From Fervidobacterium changbaicum (GTDB lineage: Bacteria > Thermotogota > Thermotogae > Thermotogales > Fervidobacteriaceae): a stretch of 64,000 nucleotides of DNA. Shown here one piece after another: positions 53,668-63,548 of this stretch. The position numbers were made by a program, and so were the translations under genes. The stretch is taken from positions 2,170,001 through 2,234,000 of the forward strand of contig NZ_CP026721.1 of NCBI RefSeq assembly GCF_004117075.1, written 5' to 3'. Numbering within the stretch: position 1 is the stretch's first letter; each line of letters opens with the position of its first letter. A model generated the notes under the pieces. The model had not been told where the DNA came from. It was given only the letters and a program-made list of their open reading frames with translations, and made no database searches.

Positions 53668-55236
53668 TTAATCTTTCTTGGCTTTGAGCATCTTTTCTAT
53701 GAACGGGTTGTAGTAGTATTTGCCCTTTTCGAAAACACCGTCAAGTCCTTTTCCTCCGTTTATTGGACGTTTTGTGTTTGCGAAAACTCCCTTTTCGAGA
53801 GATTTAAACAAGCCATCTTCCCTCATCTTTTCAAGCAGTTCAATTGCTTGATCGAGCACCTGCTGAGCTCTTCTTTGGATTATACCACCAGGTTTGAAAA
53901 TGACTTCGTCACCGATGTTTCTCATATTATTGAATATATACTTTGCCGTGTCAATAGCTACGTACCTGTCAGAGAGGAACGGAGTGTGTATCGCCTCGGT
54001 CATCATACCAAGTAGCTGGATACCTTGTTTTGTCCATATACCGACAACATTGAACATAGCATCCTGAACAAGACCACGGAATATGTTGCCCGTCATGAAT
54101 CTTGTTGGTGGCATGTATTTGAGAGGTGCTTTCGGGAAGAGCTCTCTTGACAATTGTGCCTGAGCTAATTCGTACAAAAATCCATTTTCCAATGAAGGAT
54201 CCATTTCAAATGCGTGACCGAGCCCCATCTGTTCTTCCGGTATGCCTGCTAAAAGTGCGAGTTGTTCGTTTATTAGTTGCGAAGATATAACGGTATAGCC
54301 TTGCTCGTAAGCGTCGGCTGTTGTCAAATAGTTGTCTTCACCCGTGTTAATGATAATTCCTGCGTAACCTAAGATGATCCTTGAGAAGTACTGGTCCACC
54401 ATAGTTCTTATCATGTTTATATCTCTAAACAAAATTCCGTACAGTGCATCGTTTAACATGACATCCAGTCTTTCAAGTGCACCCAAGGCCGCAATTTCTG
54501 GCATGCACAAGCCAGAACTGTAGTTCGTTTGTCTTACGTACCTTCTCACTTCCTTAGCAACTTCATCTAAGGCTTTTCTCATGATTCTGAAGTTTTCTTG
54601 TGTTGCATACGTTCCTCCAAAACCTTCGGTAGTTGCTCCGTAAGGAACGTAGTCGAGCAGACTCTGGGCAGTTGACCTTATAACTGCAATAATGTCTGCT
54701 CCTTGCCTTACCGCAGCTTGCGCTTGCACAACGTCTTCATATATGTTTCCAGTTGCAACTATGACGTATATGTACGGTTGTGGTGGATCGCCAAGTTCCT
54801 CAAGCATTCTTTGTCTTTCCGCCTTTTTTTCATCTATTATTCCAATAGCTTTGTCAGCTAATTCATCAACAACACCCTTAATGTCATCCACACTGTGCAT
54901 TGGCAATTTGGTAAGATCAAGTTTATCACTTGCAACGGCTTCTGCAATTTCCTGAGGAGTCATACCTGTTTCGAGTACAGCATTGCCGATGTACAGTGCG
55001 GCACCATTTTCAAGAGCACCTTTTTCTTTCAAATGATCAACAACAACATTTGGTAAAGGCACACCTTCATCGTTGATTCCGTCTATACCAAAGAACCTGC
55101 AAATCGTTCTTTCAACACTCACAGTTGAGTACTTTTGAACGAAATTTGTAACATCGAGTGCTATGTCTCTTGCCAATTGTCGAGCCTTCTCAACCTTTTT
55201 TGGGTCTATTCCGAGTTTACTTTCGAAATGCTCCAT
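53668..55236 (-). CDS. kamD: Beta-lysine 5,6-aminomutase, alpha subunit
   Basis: The 522-residue protein matches the KamD TIM-barrel subunit: DIALDVTNFVQKYSTVSVER at the N-terminus, YIYVIVATGNIYEDVVQAQA and the middle GIIINTGEDNYLTTADAYEQ segment. It carries the main substrate and adenosyl-cofactor-binding barrel and works as a complex with KamE. The ATG follows GAGGAGGGAAGAATAG, and kamE starts 25 bases after it. Family assignment is by overall pattern and operon context. Confidence 0.92.
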   Translation of the reverse strand: MEHFESKLGIDPKKVEKARQLARDIALDVTNFVQKYSTVSVERTICRFFGIDGINDEGVPLPNVVVDHLKEKGALENGAALYIGNAVLETGMTPQEIAEAVASDKLDLTKLPMHSVDDIKGVVDELADKAIGIIDEKKAERQRMLEELGDPPQPYIYVIVATGNIYEDVVQAQAAVRQGADIIAVIRSTAQSLLDYVPYGATTEGFGGTYATQENFRIMRKALDEVAKEVRRYVRQTNYSSGLCMPEIAALGALERLDVMLNDALYGILFRDINMIRTMVDQYFSRIILGYAGIIINTGEDNYLTTADAYEQGYTVISSQLINEQLALLAGIPEEQMGLGHAFEMDPSLENGFLYELAQAQLSRELFPKAPLKYMPPTRFMTGNIFRGLVQDAMFNVVGIWTKQGIQLLGMMTEAIHTPFLSDRYVAIDTAKYIFNNMRNIGDEVIFKPGGIIQRRAQQVLDQAIELLEKMREDGLFKSLEKGVFANTKRPINGGKGLDGVFEKGKYYYNPFIEKMLKAKKD

Positions 55237-55282
55237 CTATTCTTCCCTCCTCGCTGTCTTTTCATTTTGTTGGCATCATTAA

Positions 55283-56725
55283 TTATTTCCTACTTTCCAA
55301 AATCTTCTTAGCTTGCAAGATTATTTCTTCATTCACGCCAAGTAATTCCATAACCTTTATCGCTTCTTTCGGAACAGAACTACCGTCATCGGGGACAAGT
55401 TCGTAATCCATCAGGTCCTGAATATCGTTGAAAGACTGAACACTTTTTAGAGCATTCTCCCTCAATCCTTTAACTCTGAAACGCATCGGACATTCTACGT
55501 CGTCGAAGTGCGTAACGATTAGCACGAACTTTTCTGTTTTTTCAAAGCATTTGACAAGCGCATTGACGATGGCTGTTCCTTCGTACGGGTTTGTGGTTCT
55601 TGCAGGTTCGTCTATTAACACGAGTGCGTTGTTATTTAAAGCGTGTTTGTAAGCTTCGTTTATCAGCGTTATCTCCGATGCAAATGAAGAAAGACCACTC
55701 AACGGTCGCTGAAAATCTTCAGTTATCAGTGCTATAACTTCTACGAATGGGAGTTCAGCATGCTGTGATGGTACGAAGAAGCCAAGCGAGGCCATGTACT
55801 GAATAAGTGCAACAGTTCTTAAAATAACACTCTTACCTGACATGTTGGCACCGACAATTACAGTTACGCCACGTTTGATTGTTATATCCACAGGCTGATA
55901 TTTTTTGCCACGCCTTTCAAGCTCATCTTTAAGCTGGGGATTGAACATTCCCATTATGCGTATCTCGTCTACTGGATATTCTTTGGGATGCAAATTGGGC
56001 TTTGTCAGACCAATTTCCTTTGACAATTTAGCTTTTGCTAATATGATATCAATGTATTTAATTCTGGTGATTGACTCATGCAAAATTTGAGCACGATCAT
56101 GGAGCTTTTCCGATATTTTCTCGAGCACTTCGTCTTCTATGGCCTTTTCTTGCTGAGTAAGCTCGATTATGTAGCTTTCGGTATTCTCTGCGTCTACATT
56201 TTGGAGTAATTCTCGCTTCTTTTTTCTGATGTCGCGAAGCCTATCATCGTAAGCATCGTAAATGTAGAATGTTGGTAATCTTAGCTTTTCGGGGTCAAGG
56301 AGGTCTATTATTTCTGTTAAATCTGGGAGTGTAAAACGTTCATGACCAGAGATTAAATTCTCGTTCTTGTTTTTGATTTCTTGCGCAACAAGGACGAAAT
56401 TTTTCAATTCAAAGAGCTCTATCTCATCGAGAGTTTCACCATTTGATATTCTTTCAATCGTTTTCGAAACATCGACAATGCATTCTAAATCGTGTTCAAG
56501 CTCTTCTACAACTTTAGGATAGTTGGTCAAGAGATGGAGGAAAAACTCAGTATCGTTAAGATGTTCTAATATATGTTCATAATTTAAAGGTTGAAGGTAT
56601 TTAAAATATCTTTTCCCCATAGGAGTTTTGGGCTCGATTTTGTTTTTGATGTATTCAAATCCCGTCAGCCTTTCAAATTCTTCCCTCTTTGGAAGAGTTG
56701 TTGTTAGTGTCATTGGATTGTCCAC
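55283..56725 (-). CDS. kamC: MutS-like ATPase of the lysine/ornithine aminomutase loci (KamC-type)
   Basis: The 480-residue protein has the MutS core and ATPase domains (GANMSGKSVILRTVALIQYM Walker A; ALVLIDEPARTTNPYEGTAI Walker B) but no N-terminal mismatch-recognition or connector domains. Similar MutS-like proteins are repeatedly encoded beside lysine or ornithine aminomutases; their function is unproven, and reactivation or assembly of the B12 enzyme has been considered. It starts five bases after the P-loop gene (GTG at 56725; an ATG at 56713 is an alternative). The gene symbol follows clostridial usage and is tentative. Confidence 0.82.
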   Translation of the reverse strand: MDNPMTLTTTLPKREEFERLTGFEYIKNKIEPKTPMGKRYFKYLQPLNYEHILEHLNDTEFFLHLLTNYPKVVEELEHDLECIVDVSKTIERISNGETLDEIELFELKNFVLVAQEIKNKNENLISGHERFTLPDLTEIIDLLDPEKLRLPTFYIYDAYDDRLRDIRKKKRELLQNVDAENTESYIIELTQQEKAIEDEVLEKISEKLHDRAQILHESITRIKYIDIILAKAKLSKEIGLTKPNLHPKEYPVDEIRIMGMFNPQLKDELERRGKKYQPVDITIKRGVTVIVGANMSGKSVILRTVALIQYMASLGFFVPSQHAELPFVEVIALITEDFQRPLSGLSSFASEITLINEAYKHALNNNALVLIDEPARTTNPYEGTAIVNALVKCFEKTEKFVLIVTHFDDVECPMRFRVKGLRENALKSVQSFNDIQDLMDYELVPDDGSSVPKEAIKVMELLGVNEEIILQAKKILESRK

Positions 56726-56730
56726 CCACT

Positions 56731-57801
56731 TTAGTTAATCGATTCTGTTTCAAGCCTAACATCAATCACGGGAACGTCAACGTGTTTCTTTAGCTCTTGG
56801 ATGATTTCAAGTGAGTTCAGTACATAACCGGTCGGTGAGAACGGGTTGACCGTTATTCCTATTATCGTTGCGCTCTTCAGTACACTTATTTTTGGTTTGT
56901 ACTTTACGTAGTTTTCGTACGAGACAAAGACCTTGGTGAAGTCCCTAACTATTATTTCTTCGATGCCCTTGCTGTTTATAAATCTCAAAATACTGTCAGT
57001 CAGTGCACCTGGAATGTATATCTTTTGTATCTTTTCGTTTATAGCATTTCCTTCGCGCAGGCCCTCTATTTGTGTCGTATCGTACTGTTTACTCAAGTGA
57101 AGTGCCGATTCAACACCCAAATCTTTCCAGCTTCCATTTTGAAAAACGTGGACAGTAGATGCTTTGCTTAAAGCATCTTTATCATTCTCATTTGCTTCAC
57201 TCAGCTGGCAGAGTGAATAGATGTACCTCGTATGCTTTATTATCTCCCTCTTATCAAGTGAATAAGCTGCACCTGTTGCAAGTACTATTCCATCCGCGAT
57301 AAACGGTGTTGCCTGACTGAAGCGAGACAGTGCTCCGTCGATGATGACCAGTTCTGACAATTTCTTTAGCATTCCTACGGTTTCTTCCATCCAAGCAGCC
57401 GTAGGAGGACCAGAAAGTACAACTTTTCCAGGTTCAAGTGCCCTTGCAATGACAATCCTGCCAGTTGGTGTTTGCTGCTGAGAAACGTGAAGGATTTCCG
57501 AAAGCACCGTTTTCTTCTTGAAAAACAGTTCAGTTGTTGTGTATATGAAACTATAATCAACATGTACGGATGGCTTAAATGTACCAAAGACCAGATCTTT
57601 CTCCTCGCCATCCGTACCGATTGATGTAAGTGCGAGCGTTTTTTGAGATTTTACGTTTTTCACGATAAAGTTCAAGGTCTCTGTTTTACCAGTGTTTTTC
57701 TCAAGTCCAATGATTGCAATAACATTTTTCTCGAGAATTTCAGAAACAAGCCTATCGAAGTCTTTTTCCAAACTTCTCAATTCTCCCGATGTCTTTTCCA
57801 T
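56731..57801 (-). CDS. kamB: P-loop protein of the aminomutase locus (KamB-type)
   Basis: The 356-residue protein has a single P-loop, IIGLEKNTGKTETLN (residues ~29-43), and a DGALSRFSQATPFIADGIV segment typical of NTPases handling metal or cofactor enzymes. Beyond this no domain is recognised. It pairs with the MutS-like ATPase, starting seven bases after the MaoC-like gene and ending five bases before kamC, the order found in clostridial lysine loci. It is most probably a chaperone or reactivase for the B12 mutase, but this is inference. Symbol tentative. Confidence 0.7.
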   Translation of the reverse strand: MEKTSGELRSLEKDFDRLVSEILEKNVIAIIGLEKNTGKTETLNFIVKNVKSQKTLALTSIGTDGEEKDLVFGTFKPSVHVDYSFIYTTTELFFKKKTVLSEILHVSQQQTPTGRIVIARALEPGKVVLSGPPTAAWMEETVGMLKKLSELVIIDGALSRFSQATPFIADGIVLATGAAYSLDKREIIKHTRYIYSLCQLSEANENDKDALSKASTVHVFQNGSWKDLGVESALHLSKQYDTTQIEGLREGNAINEKIQKIYIPGALTDSILRFINSKGIEEIIVRDFTKVFVSYENYVKYKPKISVLKSATIIGITVNPFSPTGYVLNSLEIIQELKKHVDVPVIDVRLETESIN

Positions 57802-57808
57802 ACTGCTC

Positions 57809-58210
57809 TCAAATCTTTACCAGTGCCTCACCTTCTATGGCGTTCTCCCCGTTTTGCTTTACAACATATGTTTCCAAGAGCACTCTTCGTTTTTCCTTAT
57901 CTATCTCCTTTACCACTAACCTTACGGTAACTTCCTCGCCTATATACACAGGTCTTTTGAATTTTGCATTTTGCATCAGATAAATTGTCCCTGAGCCTGG
58001 GAATTCCATGCCAAGAACCGAGGAAACAATACCAAGCGATAAGATCCCGTGTGCTATTCTTCCACCAAATATAGTATTCTTTGCGTATTCTTCATCGAGA
58101 TGAACAGGGTTCTTATCCCCAGTGGCTTCTGCAAAGAGCTTGACCATTTCGTCCGTCACAATCCTCTTTACCTCGTAAACTTGACCAACGTAAATGTCAT
58201 CAATGTTCAT
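57809..58210 (-). CDS. MaoC/R-specific enoyl-CoA hydratase-like enzyme
   Basis: The ATG at 58210 lies downstream of AAAGGAGG, giving 133 residues with a single hotdog fold. The hydratase motif FAEATGDKNPVHLDEEYAK carries the catalytic Asp and His, followed by FGGRIAHGILSLGIVS. The fold type hydrates trans-2-enoyl-CoA to R-3-hydroxyacyl-CoA. In this operon crotonyl-CoA is the obvious substrate, made by Kal. It overlaps the kamA end by 11 bases and is thus tightly coupled. This insertion is unusual for lysine loci. Confidence 0.85.
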   Translation of the reverse strand: MNIDDIYVGQVYEVKRIVTDEMVKLFAEATGDKNPVHLDEEYAKNTIFGGRIAHGILSLGIVSSVLGMEFPGSGTIYLMQNAKFKRPVYIGEEVTVRLVVKEIDKEKRRVLLETYVVKQNGENAIEGEALVKI

Positions 58211-59483
58211 CACCTTTTCCTCCTTTTTTCTCCTTCCATTCCATAATCCTCTCATGTCTTTCAAGGTGTGCGGGTTCAATGCTTATCTTCTTGTCAGTGA
58301 ACAAGCTTGCAACACCTGAGAATTTGTATTTTGCTCTGTATTCGGAATCGTCAACATCAGATGTGGTATCTTCTGGTTCGTGGTAAGCAACAATAACACC
58401 TTCGTAGTTTCTGAGTATTACAGTGTGGTCTGACATTGATATCACATAATTGGGCATAACCCTTATCTTTCCGCCACCTGCTGGTGCGTCAACAACAAAC
58501 GATGGTACGCAGAAACCAGATGTGTGCCCAATAAGGGCTTCCATTATCTCGAGACCTTTCTTAATTGAAGTTCTGAAATGAGTTAATCCCATAGAAAGAT
58601 CACATTGGTAGATATAGTATGGTCTTACCCTGATCTTCACAAGTTGATGTACAAGTTCCATCATTATGTAAGGACTATCATTAATGCCCCTAAGCAACAC
58701 CGTTTGATTACCCAATGGTATACCTGCATCTGCAAGCATTTCACATGCTCTTGAGGATTCTGGTGTTACTTCTTTTGGATGATTGAAGTGGGTGTTCAAC
58801 CATATTGGATGGTATTTCTTAAGCATGTTTGTAAGTTCTGGTGTAACAATTTGTGGCAAGACAACAGGTGCTCTTGTTCCTATTCTTATAACTTCTACAT
58901 GCTTGATTTTTCTAAGTTCTTTTAGAATATACTCGAGCATGTCAACACCAACAAGTAGGGCATCTCCACCAGATAGCAGAACATCCCTTACCTGAGGTGT
59001 TTCCCTTATGTACTCAATCATCGCATCAATCTCTTGTTTTGTCCTTGCTCTGTCATGTTGGCCTGCAAATCTTCTGCGCGTACAGTGTCGGCAGTACATT
59101 GAACACATATCTGTGATCAACATTAAGACTCTATCAGGATATCTGTGTGTAAGACCTGGTACAGGTGAATCTTCATCCTCATGGAGTGGGTCTGTCATAT
59201 CCCATGGAGATACGAAAAGTTCTTTAGCAGTTGGAACCGCCTGACGTCTGATGGGGCATTTTGGATTATCAGGATCCATGAGGCTGGCATAGTAAGGAGT
59301 AATCGCCATTCTAAGTGTTTTAAGAGCATTCCTTACGCCTTCTTCTTCCTCAGGTGTAAGATTTATAACCTGCTTTAGCGTATCAACATCCATAATTCTG
59401 TTTCTCAATTGCCATTTCCAGTCGTTCCATTCTTCTTCTGTAACGTTTTTCCAAAGTGGAATTTCCTTAAAGTGTCTCGCCAT
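58200..59483 (-). CDS. kamA: Lysine 2,3-aminomutase (radical SAM)
   Basis: The 427-residue protein has the radical SAM cluster CSMYCRHCTRRRFAG (CxxxCxxC), the VLLSGGDALLVGVDMLEYIL block, PLP-lysine region VVDAPAGGGKIRVMPNYV and a zinc-binding-type C-terminus. Lysine 2,3-aminomutase converts L-lysine to L-beta-lysine, the first step of the fermentation. Length (~416 in clostridia) and order match. ATG at 59483 with AAAGGAGGTATTTCGAGA upstream. Confidence 0.95.
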   Translation of the reverse strand: MARHFKEIPLWKNVTEEEWNDWKWQLRNRIMDVDTLKQVINLTPEEEEGVRNALKTLRMAITPYYASLMDPDNPKCPIRRQAVPTAKELFVSPWDMTDPLHEDEDSPVPGLTHRYPDRVLMLITDMCSMYCRHCTRRRFAGQHDRARTKQEIDAMIEYIRETPQVRDVLLSGGDALLVGVDMLEYILKELRKIKHVEVIRIGTRAPVVLPQIVTPELTNMLKKYHPIWLNTHFNHPKEVTPESSRACEMLADAGIPLGNQTVLLRGINDSPYIMMELVHQLVKIRVRPYYIYQCDLSMGLTHFRTSIKKGLEIMEALIGHTSGFCVPSFVVDAPAGGGKIRVMPNYVISMSDHTVILRNYEGVIVAYHEPEDTTSDVDDSEYRAKYKFSGVASLFTDKKISIEPAHLERHERIMEWKEKKGGKGDEH

Positions 59484-59504
59484 TCTCGAAATACCTCCTT
59501 TAGT

Positions 59505-60542
59505 TTAGCAGTACAACTTTTCAAATAGTTCCCTTATTTCTTTTGACTCTCGGAGAATGTTGAGTGCGACTTCCGCATGACCTTTTGTGTAGCCGTTGCC
59601 AATTATCATCGTGACATCTTTTCCCACACCTTCAGCGCCAAGAGCCGCTCTTGTAAATGATGTTGCCATGCTGAAGAAATAGACGATTCCCTCATCTTTT
59701 GTGATAAGTATCGAAGACATTTCCGTAGCGGGTACGTTAACGTTGTTGATGACCACATCGCAGTACTGACCACCGGTGATTTCCATAACTTTCTGGTATA
59801 CTTCAACAGGCTTTGTAGCATCTGCGATAATAACGTGGTGGGCAAGTCCCAACTGTTCTATTCTTTTTGCATTTTCTGGGGAATATTCTACAACGATTAC
59901 TTTTCCATCTTTTCCGACCGCTTTCATCGCTTCGTATGCACACAGTATTCCTGATTTTCCACCGCCGCCAATAATACAAACAGTCATACCTGGTTTGACG
60001 AGTTTGCGTGTTTGTGCGGGTGCTCCAGCTACATCAAGTACAGCCAAAGCAAGCTTTTCAGGTATATCGTCGGGTAGCTTAGCATAAATACCACTTTCAA
60101 ACAAGATAGCTTTACCCTCTATATCTACTTGGTCTGTGTCGATGTTCACATTGAGAATCTTGTCTATTCTCAAAGGCGTAAGCGATAAAGAAACAAGCGT
60201 TGCTATCTTGTCGCCCACTTTTAAGTCTGTTGGAAAATCTGGACCGATCTCTTCGACTATGCCTATCAACATGCCGCCAGAACCTGTGACAGGATTTTGC
60301 AACTTTCCACGTTCAGCAACGATTTTCAATATTGTGTCTTTTATACACTCAACATTCCCGTGACAAGACTCTTTAATTTGCGTGAAACTTGCGGAGTCTA
60401 CATTAAGCGTTTTAACATCAATCAGCATCTCGTTGGTATAAATCTCCATTGTATTGTCAATTTTCGTTGCAGCTTGTGGTAGTGTTCCTTTGGGTTCAAT
60501 AACCCTGTGCGTTCCAAATGGACACCCTTTAACGTTTTTCAT
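59505..60542 (-). CDS. kdd: L-erythro-3,5-diaminohexanoate dehydrogenase
   Basis: The 345-residue protein begins GCPFGTHRVIEPKGTLPQAA, typical of Kdd, and has the nucleotide-binding fold CIIGGGGKSGILCAYEAM plus VVINNVNVPATE. It oxidises 3,5-diaminohexanoate with NAD+ (the product of KamDE) to 5-amino-3-oxohexanoate. It lies between kce and kamA in the operon. Assignment is by N-terminal signature and context. Confidence 0.93.
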   Translation of the reverse strand: MKNVKGCPFGTHRVIEPKGTLPQAATKIDNTMEIYTNEMLIDVKTLNVDSASFTQIKESCHGNVECIKDTILKIVAERGKLQNPVTGSGGMLIGIVEEIGPDFPTDLKVGDKIATLVSLSLTPLRIDKILNVNIDTDQVDIEGKAILFESGIYAKLPDDIPEKLALAVLDVAGAPAQTRKLVKPGMTVCIIGGGGKSGILCAYEAMKAVGKDGKVIVVEYSPENAKRIEQLGLAHHVIIADATKPVEVYQKVMEITGGQYCDVVINNVNVPATEMSSILITKDEGIVYFFSMATSFTRAALGAEGVGKDVTMIIGNGYTKGHAEVALNILRESKEIRELFEKLYC

Positions 60543-60568
60543 ACCTATACCTCCACTAATTCAACGTT

Positions 60569-61384
60569 TTATTTCTTAATCCCCAATATTCTTCTTGCTT
60601 CATCAGGTGTTGCAATCTCTCTGCCCACTTCTTTTGCAATGCGTACGATTCGTTCAACAAGCTGCGCATTACTCTTTGCAAGCTCACCCTTTCGGTAGTA
60701 GATGTTGTCCTCGAATCCTACCCTTACGTGTCCGCCCATAACTATCGCGTGCACAGCCAGCGGTAGTTCGTATCTACCAACTCCTGCAACTGACCATGTA
60801 CAGCCTTCGGGCAGCTTGTTGACAAGAAAGACCAAATCTTCTATAGTTCCAGTCATCGCACCGGGAACACCCAAAACAAAATCGAAGTGAAGTGGTAAGT
60901 CTAATAATCCTTTCTTAACAAGTCTCAGAGCATTTTCAATCATTCCCGGCTCGAATATTTCTATTTCCGGTTTGATACCCTTTTCTTTCATGGTTCTGGC
61001 AAGCAGTTCCATAAACGACGGGGAGTTCATGAAGACGTCGTTGCCGAAATTACATGAACCGGCAGAAAGCGTCGCCATTTCCGGCATGGCATCCAAGCAC
61101 TGAATTCTTTCTTCTGGTGTATGCCATACAGCCCCACCTGTTGAGAACTGTATTATTATGTCGCACTTTTCTTGAATTTTACGTTTGATCTCGGCGTACA
61201 CTTCTTTTGATTGAGTAGGAGTTCCATCCGGCAATCTCGCATGGATGTGTGCAATAGAAGCACCCGCCTGCCAACACCTGTAGACCTCCTCAGCGATTTC
61301 GTCAGGAGTTACTGGAAGATTAGGCTGTTGTTCTTTTGTAACTTCTGCACCTGTAACTGCAACAGTGATAATTAGCTTTTCCAT
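60569..61384 (-). CDS. kce: 3-keto-5-aminohexanoate cleavage enzyme
   Basis: The 271-residue TIM barrel has the BKACE markers ASIAHIHARLPDGTPT (two zinc-binding His), LSAGSCNFGNDVFMNSP and GHVRVGFEDNIYYRKGELAK. Kce combines 3-keto-5-aminohexanoate and acetyl-CoA to give 3-aminobutyryl-CoA and acetoacetate. ATG at 61384 after GTGAGGTGAACACCT, 38 bases after kal. Core zinc and catalytic residues are present. Confidence 0.94.
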   Translation of the reverse strand: MEKLIITVAVTGAEVTKEQQPNLPVTPDEIAEEVYRCWQAGASIAHIHARLPDGTPTQSKEVYAEIKRKIQEKCDIIIQFSTGGAVWHTPEERIQCLDAMPEMATLSAGSCNFGNDVFMNSPSFMELLARTMKEKGIKPEIEIFEPGMIENALRLVKKGLLDLPLHFDFVLGVPGAMTGTIEDLVFLVNKLPEGCTWSVAGVGRYELPLAVHAIVMGGHVRVGFEDNIYYRKGELAKSNAQLVERIVRIAKEVGREIATPDEARRILGIKK

Positions 61385-61422
61385 AGGTGTTCACCTCACA
61401 TGTTGCGTGTATTTACGTAATA

Positions 61423-61842
61423 TCATTCCTCGTGTTTGTACCTTTGTTTGTCTTTTGGAACAACACATGTACCGCTTGCTTTACAAACAAGGATTGGCTC
61501 TTCTAAGACCTCAGCTGCACTGTCGTTTATATCCGGTCTTGAGCGAATAACCTTGTAAGCTTCGAATTTCATTTTCCTTGAAGTGCGTCCAACTTCAACT
61601 ATTTCCCCATGTGCTTCGATATAATCACCTGCAAAAACTGGGGCGAGGAATTCTATACTGTCATATGCTCTGAAAAGTCCTTCATCGCCATCGTATCTAA
61701 TTAAAAGTTCGGTGGCAACATCTCCGAAAAGTTGCAATATCCTGGCGCCATCAACTAAATTACCTCCGTAATGTGCGTCACCTTGGCTCATGCGTATCCT
61801 AATCATTGCTTTTGGTAACTGCATGTTTTTTGCATTTTCCAT
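61423..61842 (-). CDS. kal: 3-aminobutyryl-CoA ammonia-lyase
   Basis: The 139-residue hotdog-fold protein carries [20 protein letters not shown] and [20 protein letters not shown], the family blocks of Kal. It removes ammonia from 3-aminobutyryl-CoA to give crotonyl-CoA. The ATG at 61842 after GGAGGATGAGAAC is chosen over the TTG at 61857. It lies 40 bases downstream of the CoA-transferase beta gene. Confidence 0.9.
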   Translation of the reverse strand: MENAKNMQLPKAMIRIRMSQGDAHYGGNLVDGARILQLFGDVATELLIRYDGDEGLFRAYDSIEFLAPVFAGDYIEAHGEIVEVGRTSRKMKFEAYKVIRSRPDINDSAAEVLEEPILVCKASGTCVVPKDKQRYKHEE

Positions 61843-61882
61843 GTTCTCATCCTCCAAGCATCAGTTAGCAAAAACCTCGAGA

Positions 61883-62533
61883 CTAAAACTTTTTAAGATT
61901 CTCTGAAACTATCAACCTTGCCTCGGTTAATTTGAAAACTTCTTCAACAGTTGTTTCTTCGGCGATTTCTTCAAGTACAAGTCCTTCATCAGTTGGTCTG
62001 ATTACAGCCAGTTCGGTTACGATAAGATCCACACGCCTAATGGATGTCAGAGGTAGTGTGCATTCCTTAAGTATCTTTGGCTCACCTTTTGCTGTGTGGG
62101 TCATTGCAACAATAACTCGCTTGGCACCGGTAACAAGATCCATAGCTCCTCCCATGCCTGGTATCATCTTTCCGGGTATCATCCAGTTCGCAAGGTGCCC
62201 TTTTTCATCGACCTGGAGCCCGCCAAGAACAGTTACATCCAAATGCCCTCCACGAATCATCGCAAAAGAAAAAGCACTATCAAACGTCATTGCGCCGGGT
62301 AGAGCGGTGACAAACCCTGCACCTGCGTTCGTCAAATCTTTGTTTTCAAAACCTTTTTCCGGTTCTGGTCCCATTCCGATTATTCCGTTCTCGCTTTGGA
62401 AAAAGACGTGAACGCCCTTGGGAATGTAGTTAGCTACAAGTGTAGGAAGTCCAATCCCAAGGTTGACCAAATCTCCTTCTTTTAATTCTTGAGCAACTCT
62501 TTTTGCTATCTTTTCTTTTGGGTCAATTGGCAT
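61883..62533 (-). CDS. atoA: Acetoacetate CoA-transferase, beta subunit
   Basis: The 216-residue protein has the catalytic-Glu segment [16 protein letters not shown], the [17 protein letters not shown] entry and [20 protein letters not shown]. These identify the B subunit of two-chain CoA transferases, here likely acetoacetate:butyryl/acetyl-CoA transferase, which activates acetoacetate from Kce. It begins one base after the alpha subunit gene. Substrate is inferred from the operon. Confidence 0.92.
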   Translation of the reverse strand: MPIDPKEKIAKRVAQELKEGDLVNLGIGLPTLVANYIPKGVHVFFQSENGIIGMGPEPEKGFENKDLTNAGAGFVTALPGAMTFDSAFSFAMIRGGHLDVTVLGGLQVDEKGHLANWMIPGKMIPGMGGAMDLVTGAKRVIVAMTHTAKGEPKILKECTLPLTSIRRVDLIVTELAVIRPTDEGLVLEEIAEETTVEEVFKLTEARLIVSENLKKF

Positions 62534-62534
62534 A

Positions 62535-63191
62535 TCACTTCACCCCCTGAGAGACCACGACATAATCTACAAGTACTCCGGGTGTTCGTATTTCATTTGG
62601 TGCCAACGTACCAACCGGAACAATCTCTTCAACCTCAACAATAACAAGTTCAGCTGCCATTGCCATTAAAGGATTGAAGTTTTCTGCCGTGAAGTTGTAA
62701 ACAAGGTTTCCATAATAGTCACATCTTTTCGCCTTTATCAGTGCAATATCTGCTTTCAAAGGTAACTCGAGCAAGTATTTCTTTCCATCGATTTCAATAA
62801 TTTGCTTCCCATTCTCAACGATAGTACCAACACCAGTGGGAGTAAGAATTCCGCCAAGGCCAGCACCACCCGCTCTAATGCGTTCAGCAAGAGTGCCTTG
62901 TGGAACGAGCTCAACTTCTAATTCACCAGCAATCATCTGTCTTTGCGTTTCTGGGTTTGTACCTATGTGGGAAACTATGACTTTTCTGCAGAGCTTGTTT
63001 TTAACAAGCTTACCAACACCGCGATCCTCGAATGCAGTGTCGTTTGCAATAATGGTCAGATTTCCGATGCCTCTTTCAACAATTTTGTCAACTATTCCTT
63101 CTGGCGTACCTACACCGAGGAAACCACCAACCATTATGGTGCTTCCTGGCTTGATAAATTCAACAGCATCGTCAAAGGATATTACTTTCAA
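62535..63191 (-). CDS. atoD: Acetoacetate CoA-transferase, alpha subunit
   Basis: The 218-residue protein starts at a TTG after AAGGGGGGAACGGAC and contains [40 protein letters not shown] and the [20 protein letters not shown] block of CoA-transferase alpha subunits. It is the first gene of the eleven-gene lysine operon (63191 down to 52848). Together with the beta subunit it moves CoA to acetoacetate. Confidence 0.92.
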   Translation of the reverse strand: MKVISFDDAVEFIKPGSTIMVGGFLGVGTPEGIVDKIVERGIGNLTIIANDTAFEDRGVGKLVKNKLCRKVIVSHIGTNPETQRQMIAGELEVELVPQGTLAERIRAGGAGLGGILTPTGVGTIVENGKQIIEIDGKKYLLELPLKADIALIKAKRCDYYGNLVYNFTAENFNPLMAMAAELVIVEVEEIVPVGTLAPNEIRTPGVLVDYVVVSQGVK

Positions 63192-63441
63192 GTCCGTTCC
63201 CCCCTTTACAGTAATGTAAGATTGAAGAATTCAAATTATTCACGTTCTTCCAATATTCAGTATATCATTGTTAACATGCGCTTTCTAACATCGAGAACTC
63301 ACAATTTTCAGTGCATACTTAAGCAAAAAAGAGATTTCTGAAGGAAAAGTTAGAAAGGAGAAATCTTAATGCTGTTAGAAAGAAGCGGTTTTGTTTTGAA
63401 CTAGGTAGCCTATTCTGTTTGTAACAATACGTAAAGTATGG
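63192..63441. other. Divergent intergenic region between the lysine operon and the YfiH-type gene
   Basis: It must hold the lysine operon promoter. On the minus strand TATACT (63264-63259) is a possible -10 with only a weak -35 near 63287. No gene, riboswitch or terminator is evident. Confidence 0.35.
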
Positions 63442-63470
63442 TTAGATAGTATTTGAAAACATGCTATAAT
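63442..63470 (+). promoter_or_regulatory. Possible promoter for the YfiH-type gene
   Basis: TATAAT at 63465-63470 with a weak TTAGAT at 63442-63447, 17 bases apart. The leader to the ATG is about 75 bases. Confidence 0.4.
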
Positions 63471-63548
63471 TAATAATAAGTTGGCCTCGACGATGTGGAT
63501 CGATTTCGCTGGTATTTAGAATCTGTGAAATTGGAAAGGGTGGAATAC

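Noticed and set aside
55283-56725. Genuine mismatch repair MutS or MutS2
   Set aside because: Mismatch-recognition, connector and Smr domains are missing and the gene lies inside the lysine operon.
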